A stretch of 64,000 nt of DNA from Bifidobacterium italicum (GTDB lineage: Bacteria; Actinomycetota; Actinomycetes; Actinomycetales; Bifidobacteriaceae). The translations under genes and the position numbers were made by a program. Where the stretch lies: assembly GCF_002286915.1 (NCBI RefSeq), contig NZ_MVOG01000027.1, forward strand, positions 62,001 to 126,000, written 5' to 3'. Below are positions 19,991-28,643 of this stretch, piece by piece (position 1 is the first letter of the stretch; every line of letters starts with the position of its first letter). The notes under the pieces were generated by a model. That model ran no database searches, was not told where the DNA came from, and saw nothing but the letters and a program-made list of their open reading frames with translations.

Positions 19991-20851
19991 TCAGTCGACG
20001 TCGGCCTCAGGGCCCTTGCCGACCTCGAGGCGGGCGAAGGCGAGGGCCTGGCCGCCGACCTCCTTGAAGAGATCGCCGATCGTCTTCGACGGATCCTTGA
20101 CATAGGACTGCTCAAGCAGCACGTTCTCCTTGAAGAACGCGTTGAGACGGCCTTCGACGATCTTCGGGACGATCTGCTCCGGCTTGCCTTCGGCGAGCGA
20201 CTTCTCGGTGGCGACGCGGCGTTCGCTCTCGACGACGTCCTCCGGGACGTCCTCGCGGGTGAGCCAGCGGGCGCCCATCGCCGAGATCTGCAGCGCGGCC
20301 TCATGGGCCACGGCTGCGCCGGCCTCGTCGGTCGCGATCATCGCGACGATGCTCGGCGGCATCTCAGCGGACTTCTTGTGGGCGTAGATCTCGACGCGCG
20401 GGCCGGTGATCTTCGCGAACTGGCCGACCTTGACGTGCTCGCCGAACAGCGCCGCGGCCTCTTCGATGTCGGTCTTCACGTCGCCGTCGGCGGAAGGCGC
20501 GCTGAGGACGTCGTCGATGCTGTTCGCGTCGGCCTTGACGGCGTCGGCGAGGACGGTGTTGGAGAAGTCGACGAACTTCGGGGTCTTCGCGACGAAGTCG
20601 GTCTCCGAGTTGAGCTCGACGGCGTAGCCGGTCTGTCCGTCGGCGGAATCGACGACGGTCGACGCGATCGTGCCTTCCTGGGCCTTGCGGCCCTCACGCT
20701 TGCCGGCCGCCTGGATGCCCTTGGCGCGGATGATCTCCTTCGCGCGCGCGACGTCGCCGTCGGCCTCGGTGAGCGCCTTCTTGACGTCCATCATGCCGGC
20801 GCCGGTCTCCTCGCGGACCTGCTTGATCAATGCTGCGGTGATTGCTGCCAT
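19991..20851 (-). CDS. tsf: Elongation factor Ts
   Basis: Nucleotide exchange factor for EF-Tu. The N-terminal UBA-like domain and signature are clear: LIKQVREETGAGMMDVKKAL. The core includes VELNSETDFVAK and TGPRVEIYAHKKSAEMP. At 286 residues it is a normal bacterial length. ATG 20851 follows AAGGAGA. It lies 84 bases after rpsB and shares its promoter. Confidence 0.97.
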   Translation of the reverse strand: MAAITAALIKQVREETGAGMMDVKKALTEADGDVARAKEIIRAKGIQAAGKREGRKAQEGTIASTVVDSADGQTGYAVELNSETDFVAKTPKFVDFSNTVLADAVKADANSIDDVLSAPSADGDVKTDIEEAAALFGEHVKVGQFAKITGPRVEIYAHKKSAEMPPSIVAMIATDEAGAAVAHEAALQISAMGARWLTREDVPEDVVESERRVATEKSLAEGKPEQIVPKIVEGRLNAFFKENVLLEQSYVKDPSKTIGDLFKEVGGQALAFARLEVGKGPEADVD

Positions 20852-20935
20852 TGATGTCTCCTTGGTTGAATCGGAAAAAAGAAAAGTGTACGGAGGCAAG
20901 CGGAGGACGGCGCAGACGCCGTCATCCGCTTGGGA

Positions 20936-21838
20936 TCACTTGGACTCGGTGTCCTGCTCGGCCTGCGACGCCTCGAAGTGGGCGTCCGAACGGGCGGCTT
21001 CGGAGGAGGCACCTTCGGCCTCGTCGTCCTTGAGCACGGCGCTTTCGGTGACGACGGCGTTCTCACGGTCGGCGTTCTCGAGCAGTTCCTTCTCCCACGC
21101 GGCCATCGGCTGCTCGGAGGAGGCGCCTTCGGTCTGCGCGCTCTTGCCGGAACGCTCGAGCAGGCCTTCGGCGACGGCGTCGGCGAAGAGCGTCGTCAGC
21201 AGTTCGATGCCGCGGATCGCGTCGTCGTTCGCCGGGATCGGGTACTCGACGGTCTCCGGATCGGCGTTGGTGTCGACGATCGCGACGACCGGGATGCCGA
21301 GCTTGTGGGCTTCCTCGACCGCGAGGGCCTCCTTGTTGACGTCGACGACGAACATCGCGGAAGGCGTGCGGTTCATGTTGCGGATGCCGCCGAGCTGCTT
21401 CTCCAGCTTGTCCTTCTCGCGCTCGAGGAGCAGGAGCTCCTTCTTCGTCAGGCCGGAGCCGTGCACGTCGGAGAAGTCCATCTCCTCCAGCTCCTTGAGG
21501 CGGGTGACGCGCTTGGAGACGGTCTGGAAGTTGGTCAGCATGCCGCCGAGCCAACGCTCGGAGACGTACGGCATGTTCACACGGGTGGCCTGGGTCTTGA
21601 TGGCCTCCTGGGCCTGCTTCTTCGTACCGACGAACAGCACCGTGCCGTTGTGCGCGACGGTCGTCTTGATGAAGTCGTAGGCGACGTCGATCAGGTCGAG
21701 CGTCTTGAACAGGTTGATGATGTAGATGCCGTTGCGCTCCGTGAGGATGTACTGCTTCATCTTCGGGTTCCAACGACGGGTCTGGTGTCCGAACTGGAGA
21801 CCGGCCTTGAGCATCTCGCTCATCGTGATCTGAGCCAT
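20936..21838 (-). CDS. rpsB: 30S ribosomal protein S2
   Basis: Small-subunit protein. Diagnostic motifs: [71 protein letters not shown], and [20 protein letters not shown]. About 300 residues; the C-terminal 60 residues are an acidic, Ala/Ser/Glu-rich tail common in actinobacterial S2. ATG 21838 is used; a long upstream frame is non-coding. A sigma-70-type promoter lies about 190 bases upstream, leaving a long leader that could carry autoregulation. Confidence 0.97.
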   Translation of the reverse strand: MAQITMSEMLKAGLQFGHQTRRWNPKMKQYILTERNGIYIINLFKTLDLIDVAYDFIKTTVAHNGTVLFVGTKKQAQEAIKTQATRVNMPYVSERWLGGMLTNFQTVSKRVTRLKELEEMDFSDVHGSGLTKKELLLLEREKDKLEKQLGGIRNMNRTPSAMFVVDVNKEALAVEEAHKLGIPVVAIVDTNADPETVEYPIPANDDAIRGIELLTTLFADAVAEGLLERSGKSAQTEGASSEQPMAAWEKELLENADRENAVVTESAVLKDDEAEGASSEAARSDAHFEASQAEQDTESK

Positions 21839-22030
21839 GGTATCGCTACCTTTCTTGTCGGTTATTGCCTGGCCATGCGGCATTGCGTGCAATCTCGCCC
21901 CGAGGGGTCCGACCGACCGACACAAGCCGTCGCTCGCATGGCGCGTTATCAGCGGTGCGCCGCATAGGGGATGTCTGGCGGCGGCCCATGCGCGCGACTG
22001 CACGGGGCGCCGGTTGGCACACCGTTGATG

Positions 22031-22059
22031 AATATACCATGCGCCCCTCCCAGAATCAA
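22031..22059 (-). promoter_or_regulatory. rpsB-tsf promoter
   Basis: On the minus strand TTGATT (-35, 22054-22059) and TATATT (-10, 22031-22036) are 17 bases apart, a strong sigma-70-type match in GC-rich DNA. It lies in the 260-base gap upstream of rpsB and overlaps the def terminator. Confidence 0.75.
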
Positions 22060-22079
22060 TGGTTCCGCGAGGGGCGCAT
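22039..22079 (-). terminator. Terminator after def, overlapping the rpsB promoter
   Basis: An 11-bp perfect stem (ATGCGCCCCTC / GAGGGGCGCAT) with a 19-base loop lies 20 bases past the def stop. The -35 hexamer of the rpsB promoter lies inside the loop, and the spacer covers one arm. Confidence 0.65.
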
Positions 22080-22098
22080 CCGTGGCGTTCGGCGCCGG

Positions 22099-22584
22099 TC
22101 AGGAGTTCAGGCTGCGCATACGACGCATCGCGGCGCGACGCTCGTCCTTCTCGAGCCGGTCGATGTAGACGTGGCCGTCTAGGTGGTCGGTCTCGTGCTG
22201 GAGCATGCGCCCCATGATGCCGTCGCCCTCGAGGACCACCTCGTTGCCGTCGAGATCGATGCCGCGCACACGCGCGTAGTCGGCGCGACGCGTCTTGTAC
22301 CACAGGCCGGGCAGCGACAGGCAGCCTTCGTCGCCGTATTGCTCGCCGCGCGTCTCCTCAAGCACCGGGTTGAGCACGTAGCCGACGGTGCCGTCGATGT
22401 TGTAGGAGAAGGCGCGCAGGCCCACGCCGATCTGATTGGCGGACAGCCCCGCACGGCCGGGGTCGTCGACGGTGTCGAGCAGATCCTCGACGAGGCGGCG
22501 CACGGCCGGCGTGATCTCGGTGATCGGCTCGCACGGCGTGCGCAGGACCGGGTCGGGTACGACTCGTATTTCGCGGATTGCCAC
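22099..22584 (-). CDS. def: Peptide deformylase
   Basis: Removes the formyl group from nascent proteins; a metalloenzyme. All three family motifs are present: [17 protein letters not shown] (metal Cys) and QHETDHLDG (metal His and catalytic Glu). Motif 1 reads GLSANQ rather than the usual GLAAPQ, a known actinobacterial variation. Start is GTG 22584 ([12 protein letters not shown]) with GAGGAG 7 bases upstream; no ATG is available nearby. 161 residues is normal. Confidence 0.95.
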   Translation of the reverse strand: MAIREIRVVPDPVLRTPCEPITEITPAVRRLVEDLLDTVDDPGRAGLSANQIGVGLRAFSYNIDGTVGYVLNPVLEETRGEQYGDEGCLSLPGLWYKTRRADYARVRGIDLDGNEVVLEGDGIMGRMLQHETDHLDGHVYIDRLEKDERRAAMRRMRSLNS

Positions 22585-22664
22585 TGTTATGCTCCTCTTC
22601 GTTGCTTCGTTGGTTCCTGGTTCTTCTCGGCGCCCGGCGGCCTTCGGCACAGCGCGCGAAGCGG

Positions 22665-24755
22665 TCATCGCGCCGGGGCCGCGCCGTCCTTCGCGTCCGG
22701 GTCGGTCCGGGCGCCGGGATCGCCGCCGGCATCGGAGGCAGACGCATCGGCGTCCCGACCGTGCGAGACGTCGATGCGCTCGTCGCGCCATTCGCCGAGG
22801 CGCTCATGGACGCTGCCAATCGCCTGACGCACGCGCGGCGACACGTTCTCCGAGGCGGCGCGCACGCTTTCACCGGCCTTCTTGACCGTCTCGGTCGTGC
22901 TCTCCAGGATCTGCATGCCGACGTTCGGCGTGCGCACGACGGCCACCGGCGCATACAGCTCCCCGTCGATCACCTCGGCGTACCGTGCGAGTACCTTGGG
23001 GCGCACGACCTTCATGCTCGCGGTCATCGTACCCTCCTCGAGGCTGAAGTCCTGCGGCAGCACGATGAACTTGCGCACCGATTCGGCGCGGGAGACGTCG
23101 GCGTTCGCCCGGTCCACGTACTGCTGGATGAAGGAATGGACGGCGTCGCTGTTCGCGACGTCCTCCATCGGCATGTCCGGGTCGAGCCCCTGTTGCGCCA
23201 GCCACGATGGCGTCATCTCCGGGTCGAGCGTCACGAGGGCGCCGACGAACGGCCTGTTGTCGCCGACGACGACGGCGTGCGCCACGATCGGGCATTCGCA
23301 GATCGTACCCTCCATCGGCGCCGGGGAGACGTTCTTGCCGCCGGCCGTGATGATGATGTCCTTCTTACGGCCGGTGATGTACAGGAATCCCTCGTCGTCG
23401 ATCGTGCCGAGGTCGCCGGTGTGGAGCCACCCGCTCGGCTCGAGGACCTCGTCGGTCATGCCGGGGTTGCGGTAGTAACCGAGGAACACGTTGGGGCCCT
23501 TGACCTCGATCTCGCCGTCCTCGGCGGTGCGGATCGCCATGCCGGGTCCCGGCCGGCCCACCGAACCGGGACGGTTCGCCTTCTGCCAGTTGACGACCAT
23601 CGGGGCGGCCGTCTCCGTCATGCCGTAGCCCTGGATGAACGTGATGTCGTCCATGCCGTTGAAGAAATGCACGAGGTCGGTGTTGATCGGCGCGCCGCCG
23701 CAAGCGAGGTACCGCAGGTTGGGACCGAGCGCCGAACGGAACGAGGAGGCGACGGTGCTCATATAGAAGGAGTGCTTCATGCGCATGATGGCCGACGGCC
23801 TCTTGTGCTCGACCTCCATCTTCGACCATGCGACGAAATGCCTGAAGGCGTTTGCGAAGATGCGTCCCCGCATGCCGGCGCCGGCCTTCTGCGACGCGGC
23901 GTTGTACACCTTCTCGAAGACGCGCGGCACGCCGAGCAGATACGTCGGCTTGAAGCCACGCAGGTCGGCGAGCAGGTGTTTCGCGCCGGGCACGTATCCG
24001 ACGACGCCGTGGCCGCCGATGGCCGTGTACTGGATGTAGCGCGCGAAGCAGTGCGCCAGCGGCAGGAACAGCAGCAGGCGGTTCGGCTCGTAGAGCATCT
24101 CGGGGAGGATCTCATAGCCGTTCTTGACGATGTGCGTGAAGTTGCGGTGCGACAGCATCGCGCCCTTCGGCTTGCCTGTCGACCCGGATGTGAAGACGAT
24201 CGTCAGCAGGTCGTCGGCGCGCACGCGCCCGATCTCCTCGTCGAGCGCGTCGTCGTCGAGCGCCTCGCCGTAGTCGATGAGCGCGTCCAACGCGCCGTTC
24301 TTCAGGTTGAGGACGTGCTTGAGGCCCGGGTGGTCGGCGGCGACGTAGTCGAGCGTGTGCGTGTGCTCCTCGTCGCCTCCGAAGGCGATGAGCGGCTCCA
24401 CCTCCTCGATGATCGACGTCGCCTGCTTGGGTGAATCGGTCTCGTAGATCGGCACCGACACCGCGCCGATCGCAGCGCACGCGAAGTCGAGGACGCCCCA
24501 CTCATAGCAGGTGTCCGAGTACAGCACGACCATTGTGCCCTGCTTCGCGCCAAGGGCCATCAGGCCCTTGGCGACGCTGCGCACCTGGGCGAGCATCTCC
24601 CCCGCCATCACGTCGTTCCATTGGCGAGTCCTCTCGTCCTTCCATTGGGCGATGAGGTCGTCCGGTTCGGCGATCGCACGGTCGGCCAGCAGCGCGTACA
24701 CGGTGTCCTTCTGCGTGGTCACATAGATGTTGTCGAGTCCATATTCCCTGAGCAT
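22665..24755 (-). CDS. fadD: Long-chain fatty-acid-CoA ligase (AMP-dependent synthetase)
   Basis: Activates fatty acids to acyl-CoA through an acyl-AMP. The AMP-binding motif [18 protein letters not shown] is near residue 180; [31 protein letters not shown] and [17 protein letters not shown] follow. At 696 residues it is about 90 longer than usual. The extra C-terminus (after the Lys-containing [13 protein letters not shown]) is amphipathic, then Asp/Ala-rich and low-complexity. A TATAGT hexamer ends only 7 bases before the ATG, so the message may be leaderless or very short-leadered. Bifidobacteria lack beta-oxidation, so lipid recycling is more likely than fatty-acid breakdown. Confidence 0.9.
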   Translation of the reverse strand: MLREYGLDNIYVTTQKDTVYALLADRAIAEPDDLIAQWKDERTRQWNDVMAGEMLAQVRSVAKGLMALGAKQGTMVVLYSDTCYEWGVLDFACAAIGAVSVPIYETDSPKQATSIIEEVEPLIAFGGDEEHTHTLDYVAADHPGLKHVLNLKNGALDALIDYGEALDDDALDEEIGRVRADDLLTIVFTSGSTGKPKGAMLSHRNFTHIVKNGYEILPEMLYEPNRLLLFLPLAHCFARYIQYTAIGGHGVVGYVPGAKHLLADLRGFKPTYLLGVPRVFEKVYNAASQKAGAGMRGRIFANAFRHFVAWSKMEVEHKRPSAIMRMKHSFYMSTVASSFRSALGPNLRYLACGGAPINTDLVHFFNGMDDITFIQGYGMTETAAPMVVNWQKANRPGSVGRPGPGMAIRTAEDGEIEVKGPNVFLGYYRNPGMTDEVLEPSGWLHTGDLGTIDDEGFLYITGRKKDIIITAGGKNVSPAPMEGTICECPIVAHAVVVGDNRPFVGALVTLDPEMTPSWLAQQGLDPDMPMEDVANSDAVHSFIQQYVDRANADVSRAESVRKFIVLPQDFSLEEGTMTASMKVVRPKVLARYAEVIDGELYAPVAVVRTPNVGMQILESTTETVKKAGESVRAASENVSPRVRQAIGSVHERLGEWRDERIDVSHGRDADASASDAGGDPGARTDPDAKDGAAPAR

Positions 24756-24797
24756 GCCTCCCACTATAACGCAGGGCGTCGCACCGGACGTCCGCGT

Positions 24798-25463
24798 TCA
24801 GCCGAGGTCCATCATGTCGCACACCCAGCGCGCGCCCTGACGCACAAGTCGCATGTTGCCGCAATGGGGCGTCGCGCCGAGTGAGATGTGGATCGAGATC
24901 TCGAGCGTCCCCTCATTGAGCATCATCGCATGCACGAGGCGCGGCATGACCGGCGCGTAGCGCATCTTGAGCACGGGCTCGGGCAGCAGGTTGGGATTGC
25001 CCGCGAGGACCGAGCGCATCATCTCGATGCGCTCGATGCATTCGGGCTTGACGTACTTCGCGAGCGAATTGCCGGTCTGGCGCGCACGCATGACCTCGAC
25101 CGCGGCGCAGACGGTGCGGCAGGCCTGCATCACCAGATTGCGGATGTATGCATCCGTGTACTCGTGCTCGAAGCACAGCTGCACATGGTAGTGCAGGAAC
25201 TCGTCGCGCACCGCCAGCGGGATGTCGCCGTCGTAGGACGGCAGCGGCCGGCGCCTCGCATCGCGCTGCATGCGGCCGACGGCCCGCAGATCCTCGATGT
25301 GTGCGCGCTCGGCACGGCGGCGGTCGCGTTCAACCGCCTCGTCGAACTCCCTGCAGCTGCGCTCGTCCATCTCCTCGTAGAACGCCGCCAGCCCCAGGTC
25401 GAGGATCTCCTCGTCATCGGCGTCGTCGAACTCGTCATTCCGGTAATCGTCGTTGGCCTTCAT
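24798..25463 (-). CDS. Rv3235-like protein
   Basis: 221 residues. The N-terminus is very acidic, followed by a charged helical region rich in Arg and Glu (CREFDEAVERDRRRAERAHI). The C-terminal domain ends GNMRLVRQGARWVCDMMDLG, which resembles the C-terminus of actinobacterial Rv3235-family proteins. No membrane segment or catalytic motif is seen. ATG 25463 follows AAGGGG. The function of the family is unknown. It lies downstream of the AT-rich gap and upstream of fadD, 42 bases from the fadD start. Confidence 0.55.
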   Translation of the reverse strand: MKANDDYRNDEFDDADDEEILDLGLAAFYEEMDERSCREFDEAVERDRRRAERAHIEDLRAVGRMQRDARRRPLPSYDGDIPLAVRDEFLHYHVQLCFEHEYTDAYIRNLVMQACRTVCAAVEVMRARQTGNSLAKYVKPECIERIEMMRSVLAGNPNLLPEPVLKMRYAPVMPRLVHAMMLNEGTLEISIHISLGATPHCGNMRLVRQGARWVCDMMDLG

Positions 25464-25676
25464 CAAATGACCCCTTCCACTTCTCCCGCCCGCGGGAATC
25501 CCCCGCGCACCCATGGCCGCAGCCGTGTGCGCACGGAACCATATTCCTGTTTCGTTGATGCGCTGACGTGAGACCGCCTTCCCGGGGCGGGCCAAAGGAC
25601 GGCAGGTCGTCTCGTCGAACACGAATCTAGCGCATTCTGCGCCGAAATGCCAACGGTTGCAGCACAAATGTCCATT

Positions 25677-25866
25677 TGTGGAAAACTTCTCGAATATCCA
25701 CATAATCGCGGATTCATTGTGGATAACGCCAAACAACACTCATATGAAGCCCTTAACATGTTGTCCTTCCACGGTTTTCCAGCGACATTTTTGAATACGT
25801 TTGCACGTCAAAGCGGGCAGAAGCATACACTATTGCGACAATCTAACTATATTTGTCTAATCCACA
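25677..25866. other. Cluster of DnaA-box-like 9-mers
   Basis: Relative to TTATCCACA: TGTGGATAA at 25718-25726 is a perfect match on the minus strand. TGTGGAAAA (25677-25685), ATATCCACA (25694-25702) and TAATCCACA (25858-25866) each differ at one base. Four such sites within 190 bases of AT-rich DNA are unlikely by chance. dnaA and dnaN are not in this window, so this is not the standard oriC context. Confidence 0.6.
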
Positions 25867-25990
25867 TAGTGAACAACTTCCGGAATTCCAGCCAGTACAA
25901 GTCGCCTGTGTTACGCCAAACGCATAATCTCCGGCCTGTAAGACATCTGCATCTTCCATCGCTTTACAAACGCCGTCCGACGGCAACCAA

Positions 25991-26034
25991 GAGGCCCCGA
26001 GCGCATGCCATTGCCGGCATGCGCTCGGGGCCTC
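25991..26034 (-). terminator. Terminator after the GuaB3-type gene
   Basis: A 19-bp perfect stem (GAGGCCCCGAGCGCATGCC) with a 6-base loop lies 20 bases past the stop. Confidence 0.8.
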
Positions 26035-26054
26035 CCTTGCGCCGACGAATGCGG

Positions 26055-27176
26055 TCAACGCCCGGTCGGCGTCACGACGACGTCGCAACGTTGGAAGTTC
26101 TTGAGATCGACGTAGCCGGTAGACGCCATTGCGCGGCGCAGCGCGCCGATGAAGTTCGTCTTGCCGTCGGCCATGTGGCTCGGCCCGTAGAGGATCTCCT
26201 CAAGTGTGCCAACGGTGCCGACGTCGGAGCGCAAACCACGCGGCAACGTCATGTGACGGGCCTCGGAGCCCCAATGCATACCATGGCCCGGCGCCTCCTT
26301 CGCCCTCGCGAGCGGCGCGCCGAGCATGCATGCGTCGGCGCCCATCGCAAGGGCCGTCACGAAGCTGCCAGAATCGCCCATGCCGCCGTCGGCGATGACC
26401 TGCACGTAGCGGCCGCCTGATTCGTCCATGTAGTCGCGACGCGCCTCGGCCACATCGGAGATCGCAGTCGCGAGCGGCACATGCACGCCGATCGTCTTGC
26501 GCACGGCCGAGACCGCGCCGCCGCCGAAACCGACGAGGACGCCGGCGGCGCCCGCGCGCATCAGATGCAGCGCGGCCGTGTAGTTCGCGGCGCCGCCGAC
26601 GATGACCGGCACATCGAGGTCGTAGATGAACTTCTTGAGATTGAGCGGCTCATGGTCGGTCGAGACATGCTCCGCGGAGACGGCGGTGCCACGGATGACG
26701 AAGAGATCGACGCCCGCCTCGAGCACCGTGGAGTAGTACTGCTGCGTGCGCTGCGGGGACAGCGCGCCGGCGACGGTCACGCCGGCGTCGCGGATCTCGT
26801 GCAGTCTGGAGACGATGAGCTCCGGCTTGATCGGTTCGGCGTACGCCTGCTGCAGATAGGCCGTGGCCTCCTGAGGATCGAGCGCGGCGACATGCTCGAG
26901 GATAGGCTCCGGATCGTCGTAGCGGGTCCATAGGCCTTCGAGGTCGAGGACGCCGACGGTGCCGAGGCGGCCAAGCTCGATCGCCGTCTTCGGGCTCGTC
27001 ACCGAGTCCATCGGCGCGCCGATGACCGGAATGTCGAACTGGTAGGCGTCCACCTGCCAGGCGGTAGAGACGTCCTGCGGATCGCGTGTGCGACGCGACG
27101 GGACGATCGCGATGTCGTCGAGACCATAGGCGATGCGGCCCTTCTTGCCGAGGCCGATTTCAATTTCCTGAGACAT
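26055..27176 (-). CDS. GuaB3-family IMP dehydrogenase-related protein
   Basis: 373-residue TIM-barrel protein related to IMP dehydrogenase. Shared features are RIAYGLDDIAIVPSRRTRDP, VIGAPMDSVTSP, VIADGGMGDSGSFVTALAMG and ACMLGAPLARAKEAPG. The CBS domains are absent. The loop that carries the catalytic cysteine in GuaB (GSICTTR) instead reads VGFGGGAVSAVRKTIGV, with no cysteine. GuaB2-like dehydrogenase activity is therefore doubtful; a GMP-reductase-like or regulatory role is possible. ATG 27176 gives the family start MSQEIEIGLGKKGRIAYGLD. Confidence 0.88.
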   Translation of the reverse strand: MSQEIEIGLGKKGRIAYGLDDIAIVPSRRTRDPQDVSTAWQVDAYQFDIPVIGAPMDSVTSPKTAIELGRLGTVGVLDLEGLWTRYDDPEPILEHVAALDPQEATAYLQQAYAEPIKPELIVSRLHEIRDAGVTVAGALSPQRTQQYYSTVLEAGVDLFVIRGTAVSAEHVSTDHEPLNLKKFIYDLDVPVIVGGAANYTAALHLMRAGAAGVLVGFGGGAVSAVRKTIGVHVPLATAISDVAEARRDYMDESGGRYVQVIADGGMGDSGSFVTALAMGADACMLGAPLARAKEAPGHGMHWGSEARHMTLPRGLRSDVGTVGTLEEILYGPSHMADGKTNFIGALRRAMASTGYVDLKNFQRCDVVVTPTGR

Positions 27177-27304
27177 GGCTCCTAGGCTAATGCGCAGCTG
27201 TGACACGGCGCGACGCGGTTTTGGACAATCGTCCGTGGACGAAACAGTCATGCGCTATGCATGACTATGGAAACGTTCCGAGTCACTCATTGGAGGAGTC
27301 CCCC

Positions 27305-28522
27305 ATGGCGAAAATCAAGGTCGAAGGCACGGTCGTCGAACTCGACGGCGACGAGATGACGCGCGTCATCTGGAAGGATATCAAGGACCGTCTCATCCTG
27401 CCCTACCTCGACGTCAACCTCGACTACTATGACCTGAGCATCCAGAACCGAGACGCGACCGACGACCAGGTGACCGTCGACGCCGCCGAGGCGATCAAGC
27501 GCGAGCACGTCGGCGTCAAATGCGCGACGATCACGCCCGACGAGGCCCGCGTCGAGGAATTCGGGCTCAAGAAGATGTGGAAGTCGCCGAACGGCACGAT
27601 CCGCAACATCCTCGGCGGCACGATCTTCCGCGAGCCGATCGTCATCTCGAACATCCCGCGTCTCGTCCCGGGCTGGACGAAGCCGATCGTCGTCGCCCGC
27701 CACGCCTTCGGCGACCAGTACAAGGCGACCGACTTCAAGGTCCCGGGCCCGGGAAGCCTGACGGTGACGTTCACGCCGCAGGACGGCTCTGCACCGATCG
27801 AGCATCTCGTCTTCGACTATCCGGGACCGGGCGTCGCACAGGTGCAGTACAACCTCGACGATTCGATCCGCGGATTCGCGCGCGCCTGCTTCAACTACGG
27901 GCTGCTGCGCGGCTACCCGGTCTACCTGTCCACGAAGAACACGATCCTCAAAGCCTACGACGGCGAGTTCAAGGACATCTTCGCCGAGGTCTTCGAAACC
28001 GAATACAAGGAACGCTACGAGCAGGAGGGCCTGACCTACGAGCACCGACTCATCGACGACATGGTCGACAGCTCCCTCAAGTGGCATGGCGGCTACGTGT
28101 GGGCCTGCAAGAACTACGACGGCGACGTGCAGTCCGACACCGTCGCGCAGGGCTTCGGCTCCCTCGGCCTGATGACCTCGGTGCTGATGACCCCCGACGG
28201 CCAGACCGTTGAGGCCGAGGCGGCGCACGGCACCGTCACGCGCCATTACCGTCGCTGGCAGCAGGGCGAGAAGACGTCGACGAACCCGATCGCGTCGATC
28301 TATGCGTGGACCGGCGGCCTCAAGCACCGCGCGAAGCTTGACGGCACGCCCGAGGTCGCCGATTTCGCCGAAAAGCTCGAGCAGACGATCATCGCGACCG
28401 TCGAAGGCGGCCAGATGACGAAGGACCTCGCGATGCTCATCAGCCCCGACCACCCGTGGCTCGACACCGAGGGCTTCATGGACGCGCTCGACGAGAACCT
28501 GAACAAGGCGCTGCGCGGCTGA
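27305..28522 (+). CDS. icd: NADP-dependent isocitrate dehydrogenase
   Basis: Oxidative decarboxylation of isocitrate to 2-oxoglutarate; in bifidobacteria, with an incomplete TCA cycle, mainly for glutamate synthesis. The homodimeric 'eukaryotic-like' form is indicated by [75 protein letters not shown] and [14 protein letters not shown]. 405 residues is normal. ATG 27305 follows GGAGGAG. It is divergent from the GuaB3 gene. Confidence 0.95.
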   Translation: MAKIKVEGTVVELDGDEMTRVIWKDIKDRLILPYLDVNLDYYDLSIQNRDATDDQVTVDAAEAIKREHVGVKCATITPDEARVEEFGLKKMWKSPNGTIRNILGGTIFREPIVISNIPRLVPGWTKPIVVARHAFGDQYKATDFKVPGPGSLTVTFTPQDGSAPIEHLVFDYPGPGVAQVQYNLDDSIRGFARACFNYGLLRGYPVYLSTKNTILKAYDGEFKDIFAEVFETEYKERYEQEGLTYEHRLIDDMVDSSLKWHGGYVWACKNYDGDVQSDTVAQGFGSLGLMTSVLMTPDGQTVEAEAAHGTVTRHYRRWQQGEKTSTNPIASIYAWTGGLKHRAKLDGTPEVADFAEKLEQTIIATVEGGQMTKDLAMLISPDHPWLDTEGFMDALDENLNKALRG

Positions 28523-28538
28523 CGCCGGCGTTCCCCTC

Positions 28539-28578
28539 GTGTGATGCCCCTTTCCGCTCCGGGAGAGGGGCATCACAC
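28539..28578 (+). terminator. Terminator after icd
   Basis: A 17-bp stem (GTGTGATGCCCCTTTCC and its complement, one G-U pair) lies 17 bases past the stop. Confidence 0.75.
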
Positions 28579-28643
28579 GTGTTGCCGACTTCCTCGGGTA
28601 CAATCGGTCCCGTCCCCCATCCCCCATAAGAAAGCGGTACGGC

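Larger units (their letters stand above)
25464..26054. other. 590-base AT-rich intergenic region
   Basis: No gene was found. The stretch from about 25650 to 25980 is much richer in A+T than the rest of the window. It holds the DnaA-box-like cluster and is closed on the right by the GuaB3 terminator stem. The promoter of the Rv3235-like gene should lie near 25480-25640. Confidence 0.6.

Noticed and set aside
25677-25866. Chromosomal oriC
   Set aside because: No dnaA, dnaN, rpmH or gyrase gene is near, so the standard origin is elsewhere. Only the box cluster is reported.
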